Source: Streptomyces sp. NBC_00162 (GTDB lineage: Bacteria > Actinomycetota > Actinomycetes > Streptomycetales > Streptomycetaceae). Taken from it: DNA of 64,000 nucleotides. Every line of letters starts with the position of its first letter. Position 1 is the stretch's first letter. A program made the translations under genes and the position numbers. Positions 25,092-33,864 of the stretch are shown here, piece by piece. The stretch covers positions 7,440,001-7,504,000 of the forward strand of contig NZ_CP102509.1 in assembly GCF_024611995.1 (NCBI RefSeq), given 5' to 3'. The notes below the pieces were generated by a model, which worked only from the letters and a program-made list of their open reading frames with translations, had not been told where the DNA came from and made no database searches.

Positions 25092-26710
25092 CGGATCTGG
25101 CACCTCGAAAGCCATACCTGGTCGGTCTGGGAGCCGTTGCCGGCGGCCGGCTTGGTCGTGACGCGCACGCCCCAGTAGCAGCCCTGGCCGGAGAAGGTGT
25201 GCCTCCGGACGAGCGTCCCGCCGCCCGGCTGGTAGGTCAGGGTGTCGGCGCGGCCGTCCGCCGCGCCGAGCACGCCGGACTGGTTGCTGCTGAACCACTC
25301 CACGGTGACCGTCACCGGAGCGGTGCCCTTCGCGTCGATCGAGATGCTCGCCTCGCCCACCGTGAAGTCCGCCTGCCGCAAGTCCACCTTGATCGCCCCG
25401 ACCACCACCGTCGGCCTCGTGGTCGGCGGCTGCGTGGTCGGCGGCACGGTCGTCGGGCCGGTCACCGTCGGCGTGGCCGCTGGGGAGGAGCCCGGGCTCG
25501 CCGAAGGCGACGGGGAGGCGGAGGCGGAAGCGGACGGCGACGCGGACGCGGACGCGGAGGACGATACGGACGGTGAAGGCGAGGGCGAGGGCGAGGGCGA
25601 AGAGCCCGGCGCGGGCGTGGGGAAGCCGCCGCCCGGGGCCGGGCTGGTCGTCGCGAACGCGGTCACCGCCGCGGCCCCGCCCAACTGCTCACCGGCCGCC
25701 TGCGCCGCGAACACGATCATCGCCCCGAGCACCAGGGCCACACCCGCGGCCACGGCGCCGCGGCGGCCCGGCAGCCAACTGCTCGCCGGCGGCGTCAGCG
25801 TGGTCGACGCCAGGGCCGTGGTCCCCGACGCCGGAGCGCCCGAGGAGGGGAACAGCAGAGGCAGCAGCGCCGCCAGCGCCGCCAGCTTGCGCTGGCCGCG
25901 CTCCTCCCAGTCCGGCCCGTACGCGGCCTGCGCCACGTCCTCCAGCTCCGCGACGAACGCCTGCGCGTTCTCGGGCCGCTGTTCCGGGGCCTTGGCCAGG
26001 CCCCGCCGGATCAGCGGGCGGACCGGCTCCGGAGCCTCGCCCTCCGGCACCGGCGCCTCGATGTGCTGGACCGCGAGCTCCGCGAAGTTCTCCCCGCCGA
26101 AGGGCTTGTGGCCGGTCAGGCACTCGAAGAACGTCGCCGTCGCCGCGTACACGTCGGCTGCGGGCGAGGCCGGCCGTCCCTGCCACTGCTCGGGTGCCAT
26201 GTAGGCGGGGGTTCCGGCCACACCCGGCGTGGTGCCGCGGTTCGCCGCGATCCCGAAGTCCACGAGGCGTGAGGATCCGTCCGCCGCGACCAGGACGTTC
26301 TCCGGTTTGTAGTCGCGGTGGACGACGCCGGCACGGTGCGCGTCGGCGAGCCCCAGCAGGGAGCCCTTCAGCACCACGAGCGCGGCCTCGGGACCGGTCT
26401 GCCCGGACTGCTTGAGCAGGGCGCGCAGGGAGATCCCGTCGACCAGTTCCATCACGATGGCGGCGCCGCCCGGCGCCTCCACGTACTCGTACAGCCGCAC
26501 CACGTACGGGGAGTGGAGAGCGCCGAGGAGCCGGGCCTCGGCCCGGAACTCCCCGACGAACGCGGGGTCCTCGCGCAGCCGGTCGCTGAGGTACTTCACC
26601 GCGACCGCCGTGCCCGTCGCCTGATGGACGGCGAGTACCACGCGACCGCTGGCGCCCGAGCCCAGTTCCCGGACCTCCGCATAACCGGGCACTGCCCATG
26701 CGCTCTTCAT
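25088..26710 (-). CDS. transmembrane Ser/Thr protein kinase (PASTA-less)
   Basis: This 540-residue protein has a Hanks-type kinase domain (1-260): glycine loop GSGASGRV (17-24), ATP lysine K39, catalytic loop HRDYKPEN (131-138), DFG (151-153) and APE (172-174). The loop carries Tyr where Leu or Val is usual. A membrane helix (~318-337) leads to a Ser/Pro/Ala-rich linker (~350-435) and a compact beta-rich ectodomain (~436-540) with two cysteines, not PASTA repeats. It probably senses an outside ligand. GGGGGC lies upstream of the ATG. It overlaps its downstream partner by 4 bp. Confidence 0.92.
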   Translation of the reverse strand: MKSAWAVPGYAEVRELGSGASGRVVLAVHQATGTAVAVKYLSDRLREDPAFVGEFRAEARLLGALHSPYVVRLYEYVEAPGGAAIVMELVDGISLRALLKQSGQTGPEAALVVLKGSLLGLADAHRAGVVHRDYKPENVLVAADGSSRLVDFGIAANRGTTPGVAGTPAYMAPEQWQGRPASPAADVYAATATFFECLTGHKPFGGENFAELAVQHIEAPVPEGEAPEPVRPLIRRGLAKAPEQRPENAQAFVAELEDVAQAAYGPDWEERGQRKLAALAALLPLLFPSSGAPASGTTALASTTLTPPASSWLPGRRGAVAAGVALVLGAMIVFAAQAAGEQLGGAAAVTAFATTSPAPGGGFPTPAPGSSPSPSPSPSPSVSSSASASASPSASASASPSPSASPGSSPAATPTVTGPTTVPPTTQPPTTRPTVVVGAIKVDLRQADFTVGEASISIDAKGTAPVTVTVEWFSSNQSGVLGAADGRADTLTYQPGGGTLVRRHTFSGQGCYWGVRVTTKPAAGNGSQTDQVWLSRCQIR

Positions 26711-26828
26711 CGTCTGCCCCCGTCCATGACGTCACCGTGCCCAGGCCCCGCAGCCGGGTCGTCCCTCGACCGGCCACCCCCAGGGACACGGTTTCCGCCG
26801 TGGCCGGTTCCCGGCCGGTCGGGGTGTC

Positions 26829-28085
26829 TCAGGCGGCGGCCCGCTGCGCGCAGATCATCGCATGAAGTCGTTTGGCCGCCGAACGGCCGAACGCCGGGTC
26901 GTTGATGTGGGTGTCGTAGTCGTGCAGGACGGCGCCGCTGCCCCGCAGACCCTTGCGCAGCGCCGCGAACAGCGCCCGGTCCGCGGCCGGGTCGTGGTAC
27001 GGCCCACCGGGGGCGCCGAGGGTGGACAGTCCGCGCAGTGGGACGCAGACGGCCGTGGGGCCGGTCGCCGCGCGGAGTTTTCCGGCGACCCGGCGCCCGA
27101 GCTCGGTGCACTCGTCCTCGGTCGTACGGATCACCGTGATGGACGGGTTGTGGACGTGGACCTGCCGGTGGCGGACCCGCTCGGGCAGGGTCTCCAGCGG
27201 GCCGAACTTGACCATGTCCAGCGCCCCCAGGCTCACCACCTGCGGAATCCCGGCCCGGCCGGCCGCGCTGAGCCGGTCGGGGCCCGCGGTGAGGATGCCG
27301 CCGCACAGGTCGTCGGCGAGCTCGCTGAGGGTGAGGTCGAGGACGCCCGCGAAGACCCCCTGGCCGGCCAGCGTTTCCAGGGTGCGGCCGCCGGAGCCGC
27401 TGACGTGGAAGACGAGTACCTCGTAGCCCAGTTCGGTCAGCCGCTCGCGGGCCGCGTCCACGCCGATCGTGGTCACGCCCGCCATGCTCGCCGCGATCAG
27501 CGGGCGGTCGCCCGCCCCCAGCCGGGGCGGGCGGTGCAGGTCCAGGGACGCGCGGGCGAAGGCCCGGGCCATCCCGGCGATCGCCTCCACCGCGTTGGCC
27601 AGGACGGGCGCCGAGATGCTGTTGATCCCCGCGATGTCCACCACGCTGTACATCATCGTGATGTCCGAGGAGCCCACGTACGGCGCGACATCGCCGGACG
27701 CCATGGACGAGACCATCAGTTTGGGTACGCCAAGCGGCAGGGCGCGCATCGCCCGGGTGGCGATGGAGGTGCCGCCGCTGCCGCCGATCGCGAGGACCCC
27801 GTGCAGCCGGCCTTCGGCGTGCAAGCGTAACAAGGTCGCCTCCGCGCCCTGGGCCATCGTGGTGACGGCCGCGCCCCGGTCGGCGGCCTCACGCAGTTCC
27901 GACAGTTCCGTTCCCGCGGCCCGGGCCACCGCGTCACGCGGCACGTCCGCGGGTACCCGGGGCTCGCCCATCACCCCCGTGTCGACCAGTACCACTTCGA
28001 CGCCGGCGCGCAGCAGCCTTTCGCGCAGCCAGCCGTACTCCACACCCTTGGTGTCCAGGGTTCCCACCAGCACGACGTTCGTCAT
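26829..28085 (-). CDS. Tm-1-like ATP-binding domain protein (UPF0261)
   Basis: This 418-residue protein matches the UPF0261/Tm-1-like family over its full length: VVLVGTLDTKGVEYGWLRERL at the start, then GVLAIGGSGGTSIATRAMRALPLGVPKLMVSSMASGDVAPYVGSSDITMM and a C-terminal half with VFHVSGSGGRTLE. Plant Tm-1 binds ATP and a viral helicase. Bacterial members often sit with TIM-barrel partners, which is not so here. The function is unknown. ATG 28085 follows CACATT (28092-28097, minus strand) by six nucleotides. Confidence 0.85.
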   Translation of the reverse strand: MTNVVLVGTLDTKGVEYGWLRERLLRAGVEVVLVDTGVMGEPRVPADVPRDAVARAAGTELSELREAADRGAAVTTMAQGAEATLLRLHAEGRLHGVLAIGGSGGTSIATRAMRALPLGVPKLMVSSMASGDVAPYVGSSDITMMYSVVDIAGINSISAPVLANAVEAIAGMARAFARASLDLHRPPRLGAGDRPLIAASMAGVTTIGVDAARERLTELGYEVLVFHVSGSGGRTLETLAGQGVFAGVLDLTLSELADDLCGGILTAGPDRLSAAGRAGIPQVVSLGALDMVKFGPLETLPERVRHRQVHVHNPSITVIRTTEDECTELGRRVAGKLRAATGPTAVCVPLRGLSTLGAPGGPYHDPAADRALFAALRKGLRGSGAVLHDYDTHINDPAFGRSAAKRLHAMICAQRAAA

Positions 28086-28131
28086 GTGTGCAATGTGCAG
28101 GCAGGCGGACCCGCTGGCAAGCCGACGCGTT

Positions 28132-28611
28132 TCAGCTCTTCAGCATCTCCAACAGACGGTCCAGGAAGGGCATCTGAGAGGGAATCAATTTCTCTCGCGC
28201 CGTCGGGGGAGCGAACCACGCCACGCGGTCGAGCTCGGGGAACTCCTGTACGGTCCCCGAGTGCGGCGGCCATTCCATGGTGAAGGTCCCGGGCGCCATC
28301 AGTGCGGGATCGAGGTCCGCCTCCACCGCCCAGATGGTCACCAGCTTTCCGCTGGTCAGCCGTACCTCGCCCAGTGGCAGGTACGGGCCCTCGGGCGGCG
28401 GCAGCCCGATCTCCTCGGTGAACTCCCGGCGGGCCGCGTCCCGCGGCGTCTCGTCCGGCTCGTACTCGCCCTTCGGGATGGCCCAGCCCCCGGCGTCCCG
28501 CCCGGACCAGAGCGGGCCGCCCATGTGGCCGAGCAGGACCTCGACCCCGGGGTCCGAATCCTCACCCGTTCGGCGGAACAGGAGCAGTCCGGCACTGCGC
28601 TTGTGCGTCAT
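28132..28611 (-). CDS. Nudix hydrolase
   Basis: This 159-residue protein has the Nudix box GEYEPDETPRDAARREFTEE followed by IG, preceded by GGPLWSGRDAGGWAIPKG. It begins MTHKRSAGLLLFRR and resembles the Nudix group that includes diadenosine polyphosphate hydrolases; the substrate is unverified. It is unlike the Nudix protein at 19907. It lies 46 bp upstream of the Tm-1-like gene and 58 bp downstream of the CDF gene, all on the minus strand. Confidence 0.9.
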   Translation of the reverse strand: MTHKRSAGLLLFRRTGEDSDPGVEVLLGHMGGPLWSGRDAGGWAIPKGEYEPDETPRDAARREFTEEIGLPPPEGPYLPLGEVRLTSGKLVTIWAVEADLDPALMAPGTFTMEWPPHSGTVQEFPELDRVAWFAPPTAREKLIPSQMPFLDRLLEMLKS

Positions 28612-28669
28612 GGGCCCATGTATGCCCCGCGCGGCGGCGGGTCATTGATCGGTGTTCGGCGTCCGGTGC

Positions 28670-29701
28670 TCAGTGGTCGTGCGGGCCCTGGCGGTGGACC
28701 GGACCGTGCGCGTCCGCGCAGTGCGGATCCGCCGGGTCCTGGCCGGCGCGGCCGACCGTGAGGAGCGAGTCCTGTACGTGGTCCACCTGGAGGGTGGTGT
28801 GCGTGATCCCGTACTCCTTGGCCAGCAGTCGCTCCAGGTCCCGGCGCACCGCGTGGCAGTCGCCCGCCGGCTCGACGAGCACGTGCGCGGAGAGCGCCGC
28901 CTGCCCGGAGGTGATGGTCCAGATGTGCAGGTCGTGCACCTCGGTGACCGGCGGGTGTCCGACCAGCCGGTCGCCCACCGCGTCCGGGTCCACGTGGGCC
29001 GGGGCGGCCTCCAGGAGGATCCGGCCGGACTCGCGGACCAGCCCGTAGCCCGCCTTGACCATCAGCACCACCACCACGAGGGTGGCGATCGCGTCGGCCT
29101 GCCGGAACCCGGTGGTGAGCACGATCAGACCGGCGACGGCGGTACCGATGAACGCGAACAGGTCGTTCAGGATGTGCTGGTAGGCGCCCTCGACGGCGAG
29201 CGAGGAGCGGTTCGCCCGCGAGATGCACCAGGCCGCGGCGATGTTGACGACGATGCCCGCGAGCGCCGTCACCAGCACCAGCCCGCCCTCCACCGGCGGC
29301 GGGTCCATCAGCCGCCGCACCGCCTCGTACGCCAGCCAGAGCGCCAGCAGCAGCAGGGTCAGGCCGTTGGCCTGGGCGGAAAGTATCTCCGCCCGCTTGA
29401 GGCCGTACGTGAAGCCGCCGCGCGCCGGCCGGGCGGCCAGCCGCATCGCGATCAGCGCGAGGACGATCGAGACGGCGTCGGTCAGCATGTGGGCCGCGTC
29501 GGAGATCAGGGCCAGTGAATTGGCCACCACGCCGATGACCACCTCGATGGCCATGAACGTGCCGATCAGACCGAGCGCGATGGCCAGCCAGCGCTGGTCG
29601 GCGTCGGCGGCGACGCCGTGGCTGTGCCCGCCGTGGCCGCGCGCGCCGTGGTCGTGGCCCGTGTCGTGCGCGTGGTCGTGCGCGTGGTCGTGCCCGTTCA
29701 T
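28670..29701 (-). CDS. cation diffusion facilitator (Zn/Co/Cd efflux)
   Basis: This 343-residue protein has a His/Asp-rich N-terminal tail (MNGHDHAHDHAHDTGHDHG...HGGHSHG), six membrane helices and a C-terminal cytosolic domain. The transport-site motifs are SLALISDAAHMLTDA in helix II and HILNDLFAF in helix V (the HxxxD pair is characteristic of Zn2+ CDF proteins). CzcD/ZitB-like proteins export Zn2+ in exchange for protons. The C-terminus is also His-rich. ATG 29701 opens the His-rich tail. A perfect inverted repeat at 29770 lies 69 bp upstream and may be a metal-regulator site. Confidence 0.9.
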   Translation of the reverse strand: MNGHDHAHDHAHDTGHDHGARGHGGHSHGVAADADQRWLAIALGLIGTFMAIEVVIGVVANSLALISDAAHMLTDAVSIVLALIAMRLAARPARGGFTYGLKRAEILSAQANGLTLLLLALWLAYEAVRRLMDPPPVEGGLVLVTALAGIVVNIAAAWCISRANRSSLAVEGAYQHILNDLFAFIGTAVAGLIVLTTGFRQADAIATLVVVVLMVKAGYGLVRESGRILLEAAPAHVDPDAVGDRLVGHPPVTEVHDLHIWTITSGQAALSAHVLVEPAGDCHAVRRDLERLLAKEYGITHTTLQVDHVQDSLLTVGRAGQDPADPHCADAHGPVHRQGPHDH

Positions 29702-29769
29702 GGCGTCCCCCGTTTGTTCGGTTCCGTCGCGTGAAGTGAAGCGCACCCCGGCGAGATGGGCAAAGGCTG

Positions 29770-29800
29770 CAACGGGGACCGTTGTCATTACCCTTAAGGG
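29770..29800. promoter_or_regulatory. two palindromes in the divergent CDF/FHA-ABC promoter region
   Basis: CAACGG-GGA-CCGTTG (29770-29784) and the perfect palindrome CCCTTAAGGG (29791-29800) lie between the CDF gene and the FHA-ABC gene. The first is the right size for a dimeric repressor site. It does not clearly match the Zur consensus I know. The regulator is unknown. Confidence 0.4.
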
Positions 29801-29863
29801 GGCTCTGACCTGCGACGATGCTCGACCGGTGCCGGGTCGATCAGATCGTGGGAAAATCTGGTC

Positions 29864-32227
29864 ATGGTCCAGCGCCCCGGTGTGCCGACCGCACCCGAGC
29901 TCGTTCTGGAAACCGACACGGGCTCCGTTCCGATGAGCCCGGGCCGGACGTATCACGTTGGCCGGGACCCGCTCTGCGAGATCTGCCTCGATGACGCCCG
30001 CGTCTCCTGGCACCACGCGATCCTGCGCCCCGACGACGGCCACTGGACGGTGCAGGACGACCACAGCACCAACGGCACCTGGGCCGACGGCCAGCGCGTC
30101 CAGGAGTGGAGCGTCGGCGTCGGCAGCGAACTGCGCTTCGGCAGCGCCGAGGACGGCCCGCGCGCCGTCCTCGTCGGTGCCGCGCCTGCCCCCGCGCCGC
30201 ATGCCGGCCGGCCGTCCCGGGTCTCGAACCCCGCGCTGACCAGTACCTTCCGCACGCCCTCCGCCGTCCGCCCGCTGCCGGCCCGTACGACCGTCCGGAT
30301 CGGCCGGGCCCCCGAGAACGACCTGGTCGTCAACGACCTGGTGGTCTCCCGCCGGCATGCCGAACTGCGCGGCCTGCCCGACGGCAGCTACCAGATCGTC
30401 GACCTGGGCAGCCACAACGGCACCTACCTCAACGGCGCCGCCGTCGCGGTGGCCCCCGTCGCCGAGGGCGACATCGTCGGCATCGGCCACTCGGCCTTCT
30501 GCCTGGTCGGCGACCGGCTGGAGGAGTACGTCGACAACGGCGAGGTGTCCCTCGACGTCCAGAGCCTGACCGTCACCGTGGACCACGGACGCAAGACCCT
30601 GATGGAGGGCGTCTCCTTCCCGGTCGGCGCCAAGTGCCTGCTCGCCGTCGTCGGACCCAGCGGCGCCGGCAAGTCCACCCTGCTCGGCGCACTCACCGGC
30701 CTGCGCCCCGCCGAACACGGCACCGTCCTCTACGACGGCCGCGACCTCTACCGGGACTACGCGGAGCTGCGCAGCCGCATCGGCCTGGTGCCCCAGGACG
30801 ACATCCTGCACTCCCAGCTCAAGGTCCGCCGGGCCCTCGTCTACGCCGCCGAACTGCGCTTTCCGCAGGACACCGCCAAGGCCGAACGTGAGGCCCGCGT
30901 CGACGAGGTGATCCGCGAACTCGGGCTGGTCGAGCGCGCCGACCAGCCCATCCACAGCCTCTCCGGCGGCCAGCGCAAACGCGTCTCCGTCGCCCTCGAG
31001 CTGCTCACCAAGCCCTCCCTGCTCTTCCTCGACGAACCCACCTCCGGCCTCGACCCCGGCATGGACCGCTCCGTCATGCACACGCTGCGCGGCCTCGCGG
31101 ACGACGGGCGCACGGTCATCGTCGTCACCCACAGCGTGCTCAACCTCGAGGTCTGCGACCGCCTCCTGGTCCTCGCACCCGGCGGGCGCATCGCCTACTA
31201 CGGCCCCCCCGACGAGGCCCTCGGATTCTTCGGCTACGACCAGTGGCCCGAAGCCTTCGAGGCGTTCGAGAACCAGCGCGACCGCGACTGGGCGGGGGAC
31301 TACCGGGCCTCACCGCTGCACCGCCGCTACGTCGACGTCGCCGCCGGCGGGCCGCCGCCCGCAGGGGAGGTCGGACGGGTCGCCGGCGTCGTGCCGCAGT
31401 CGCCGCCCAAGGCCCAGAGCTGGGGCTCCCAGCTCTCCACCCTGATCCGCCGGTACTCCGCCGTGCTCAGCGCCGACCGCACCTTCCTGATCATCATGGT
31501 CGCGCTGCCGTTCGTCATGGGCGCCATGACCCGCGCGCTGGCCGGCAGCGTCCTCAATGCCGAGACGGCGCTGAACGCCCTGTTCATCCTGTGCGTGGGC
31601 GGAGTCCTCATCGGCGCCGCCAACGCGGTGCGCGAACTCGTCAAGGAACGCGTCATCTACCAGCGCGAGCGTGCCGTGGGCCTGTCCCGGTCGGCCTATT
31701 TGATGTCCAAGGTGGTGGTCCTCGGCGCGGTCACGATCGCCCAGGCCGTGGTCCTCACCCTGGTCGGCCTCGCCGGAGTCCGCATCAACGCCCCCGGCGG
31801 CAAGGGTCTCTTCCTGCCACCGCTGATCGAGATCACCCTCGTCGTCGCCCTGCTGTCCGTCACCGCCATGGTGCTCGGACTGCTGATCTCCGCCCTGGTG
31901 AGCAAGGAGGAGGTCACCATGCCGCTGCTGGTCCTGCTCACCATCGTCCAGGTCGTCTTCTGCGGCTCCCTGCTGAAACTCACCGGGGTCCTCGTCATCG
32001 AACAGCTGGCCTGGTTCGTGCCGGCCCGGTGGGCCATGGGCGCGATGTCGGCCACCATCGACCTCGGTGCCATCGTGCCCGGCAAGATCACCCAGGACCC
32101 GTTGTTCGATCACAAGGCCGACGTGTGGATGCTCGAGGTCGGGATGCTGGTCGGCCTGTCCGTGCTGTTCGCCGTGCTGGTGATCCGGGTGCTGCGCCGC
32201 CACGAGCCGACGATCATGCGGAAGTAG
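29864..32227 (+). CDS. FHA-FHA-ABC exporter (Rv1747-like): fused ATPase and permease
   Basis: This 787-residue protein has FHA1 (~30-85; GRD, SWHH, STNGT), a linker, FHA2 (~145-200; GRAPEND, SRRHAEL, HNGT), an ABC ATPase (~235-440; Walker A GPSGAGKS at 264-271, signature LSGGQRKR at 366-373, Walker B FLDEP at 388-392) and an ABCG-type permease (~530-785) with about six helices. The order is that of mycobacterial Rv1747, whose FHA domains bind phosphothreonine made by PknF. The linker has T126, T128 and T131 in ALTSTFRTPS. The ATG follows GAAAAT (29852-29857) by six nucleotides. A kinase gene lies two genes downstream. Confidence 0.92.
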   Translation: MVQRPGVPTAPELVLETDTGSVPMSPGRTYHVGRDPLCEICLDDARVSWHHAILRPDDGHWTVQDDHSTNGTWADGQRVQEWSVGVGSELRFGSAEDGPRAVLVGAAPAPAPHAGRPSRVSNPALTSTFRTPSAVRPLPARTTVRIGRAPENDLVVNDLVVSRRHAELRGLPDGSYQIVDLGSHNGTYLNGAAVAVAPVAEGDIVGIGHSAFCLVGDRLEEYVDNGEVSLDVQSLTVTVDHGRKTLMEGVSFPVGAKCLLAVVGPSGAGKSTLLGALTGLRPAEHGTVLYDGRDLYRDYAELRSRIGLVPQDDILHSQLKVRRALVYAAELRFPQDTAKAEREARVDEVIRELGLVERADQPIHSLSGGQRKRVSVALELLTKPSLLFLDEPTSGLDPGMDRSVMHTLRGLADDGRTVIVVTHSVLNLEVCDRLLVLAPGGRIAYYGPPDEALGFFGYDQWPEAFEAFENQRDRDWAGDYRASPLHRRYVDVAAGGPPPAGEVGRVAGVVPQSPPKAQSWGSQLSTLIRRYSAVLSADRTFLIIMVALPFVMGAMTRALAGSVLNAETALNALFILCVGGVLIGAANAVRELVKERVIYQRERAVGLSRSAYLMSKVVVLGAVTIAQAVVLTLVGLAGVRINAPGGKGLFLPPLIEITLVVALLSVTAMVLGLLISALVSKEEVTMPLLVLLTIVQVVFCGSLLKLTGVLVIEQLAWFVPARWAMGAMSATIDLGAIVPGKITQDPLFDHKADVWMLEVGMLVGLSVLFAVLVIRVLRRHEPTIMRK

Positions 32228-32232
32228 CCTCC

Positions 32233-32859
32233 ATGACCAGCCCCGACGAGGTCGAGGACTTCCGGCCCACCCACATCGTCCCGCAGGAGGGCCTGCCCGC
32301 GTGGGAGACCCCGGACGTGTCCCACCCCACCGTGCCGCTCGACGCCTTCCTCCCCGTACAGCTGCTGTCCCGGCGCGGCGACTGGGGGGAGGTCCTGTGC
32401 GCCAACGGCTGGTCCGCCTGGGTGGACGGGCGGCTGCTGCTCTCCGTACCGCAGCCTCCGCCCACCGCCGGAGGACAGCCCCCGGGGCGCGCCGAGGACC
32501 CCGGGCCGCAGCTCGACCGCGGCGCCGAAGCCCTGGACCGCTACCGGCGGGCCGTCGCCGAACTCGCCGCCGGGCGTACCGACAGCGAGGCCTTCCGCCG
32601 GACCGTACGGGGCCTGCGCGCCGGGATCGTCATCGACGGGGAGGCCGTGTGGCTCTACGACGAGCGGGCAGGGCGGTGGATGTACGGCGACGGGACCCGC
32701 CTGGCGACCTACGCGGCCGTCGCCGGCCCGGGCGCCTCGCCCGGGCCCCAGCCGCCGGCGCCCGACCCGGTCGCGGTCCAGCTCGACGCGGAGCCCGAGC
32801 AGTCGGTGGGGCACGCCCCGACCCGCATCGTCGACACGCCCGAGCCCGGGGACGGGTGA
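32233..32859 (+). CDS. hypothetical protein between FHA-ABC exporter and kinase
   Basis: This 208-residue soluble protein has no membrane segment. Residues ~38-70 (PVQLLSRRGDWGEVLCANGW then SAWVDG) look like a small SH3-type barrel. A second region (RYRRAVAELAAGRTDSEAFRRTVRGLRAGIVIDGEAVWLYDERAGRWMY in part) forms a helix followed by a beta segment. The tail is Pro-rich. The start is five nucleotides after the exporter stop, and its TGA overlaps the kinase ATG. It is probably a linker or adaptor between the kinase and transporter; that role is inferred only from the operon. Confidence 0.7.
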   Translation: MTSPDEVEDFRPTHIVPQEGLPAWETPDVSHPTVPLDAFLPVQLLSRRGDWGEVLCANGWSAWVDGRLLLSVPQPPPTAGGQPPGRAEDPGPQLDRGAEALDRYRRAVAELAAGRTDSEAFRRTVRGLRAGIVIDGEAVWLYDERAGRWMYGDGTRLATYAAVAGPGASPGPQPPAPDPVAVQLDAEPEQSVGHAPTRIVDTPEPGDG

Positions 32860-33824
32860 TGGAGCCGGATCCGGTCGGCGGGCCCCCGTCCGACCTGCGG
32901 GGGAAGCAGATCGCCGGATACCTGGTGGAGAGCGAGATCGGGCGCGGCGGGATGGCCGTCGTCTACCGGGCGCGAGACCTGCGCCTGGACCGGACCGTGG
33001 CGCTGAAGCTGCTGGCACCCGAACTGGCCCGGAACGACACCTTCAGGCAGCGGTTCGCGTTCGAGTCGAGGGTGGCCGCGGCCATCGACCACCCGCACAT
33101 CGTGCCCGTCTTCGAGGCGGGTGAGACGGAAGGACTGCTGTACATCGCGATGCGCTACGTCGCCGGGCGGGACCTGCGGGCGATGCTGAACCGCACCGGG
33201 CCGCTCCCGCTGGACACGGCCACGCGGATCGCGGGGCAGGTCGCCTCGGCGCTGGACGCGGCGCACGACCACGACCTGGTGCACCGGGACGTGAAACCGG
33301 GCAACATCCTGGTCGCGCAGGGCACGGACAGTGACCACCCCGAGCACGTGTACCTCACGGACTTCGGACTGACGAAGAAATCGCTGTCGCTGAGCGGGTT
33401 CACGAGCGTCGGGCAGTTCGTCGGGACGCTGGACTACGTGGCCCCGGAGCAGATCGCCGGCAAGCCGGTGGACGGCCGGTGCGACGTGTACAGCCTGGGG
33501 TGCGTGGTCTACGAGACCCTCGCCGGCGGCCCGCCCTTCGAGCGGGACGACGACATGGCCTTGCTGTGGGCCCATCAGTACGATCCCCCGCCCCCGCTGA
33601 GCTCGCGGCGGCCCGGGCTGCCGGGGGCGCTGGACGAGGTCCTGGCGAAGGCACTGGCCAAGTCCCCGGAGGACCGCTGGAGCACCTGCCTGGAGTTCAC
33701 CGCGGCCCTGCGCAGCGCCGGCTCGTCCCCCGTCCGTCCGTCGACGCGCGTGGTGCCCGCGTCGCAGGACGCGGCCCCGTCACCGCCGAGGTGGGCGCTG
33801 CCGGTGTTCGGACGGCCGGCTTAG
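32859..33824 (+). CDS. Ser/Thr protein kinase, cytosolic
   Basis: This 321-residue Hanks-type kinase has GRGGMAVVY (28-36), K50, catalytic loop HRDVKPGN (142-149), DFG (168-170) and APEQ (195-198). All catalytic residues are present. There is no membrane helix or ectodomain; a ~40-residue Pro/Ser tail ends the protein. It starts inside the stop of the preceding gene (TGATG), so it is coupled to it and to the FHA-ABC exporter. By analogy with PknF/Rv1747 it probably phosphorylates the exporter and recruits the FHA domains. Confidence 0.92.
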   Translation: MEPDPVGGPPSDLRGKQIAGYLVESEIGRGGMAVVYRARDLRLDRTVALKLLAPELARNDTFRQRFAFESRVAAAIDHPHIVPVFEAGETEGLLYIAMRYVAGRDLRAMLNRTGPLPLDTATRIAGQVASALDAAHDHDLVHRDVKPGNILVAQGTDSDHPEHVYLTDFGLTKKSLSLSGFTSVGQFVGTLDYVAPEQIAGKPVDGRCDVYSLGCVVYETLAGGPPFERDDDMALLWAHQYDPPPPLSSRRPGLPGALDEVLAKALAKSPEDRWSTCLEFTAALRSAGSSPVRPSTRVVPASQDAAPSPPRWALPVFGRPA

Positions 33825-33864
33825 GCGTGCGGCTCGGGAGTTGTGGGCCAGGAGTGCGGGTGGC

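Noticed and set aside
32233..32859. Toxin-antitoxin or defence role for the FHA-ABC-kinase operon
   Set aside because: The domain order matches the known Rv1747/PknF exporter system, and no nuclease, toxin or reverse-transcriptase domain is present.
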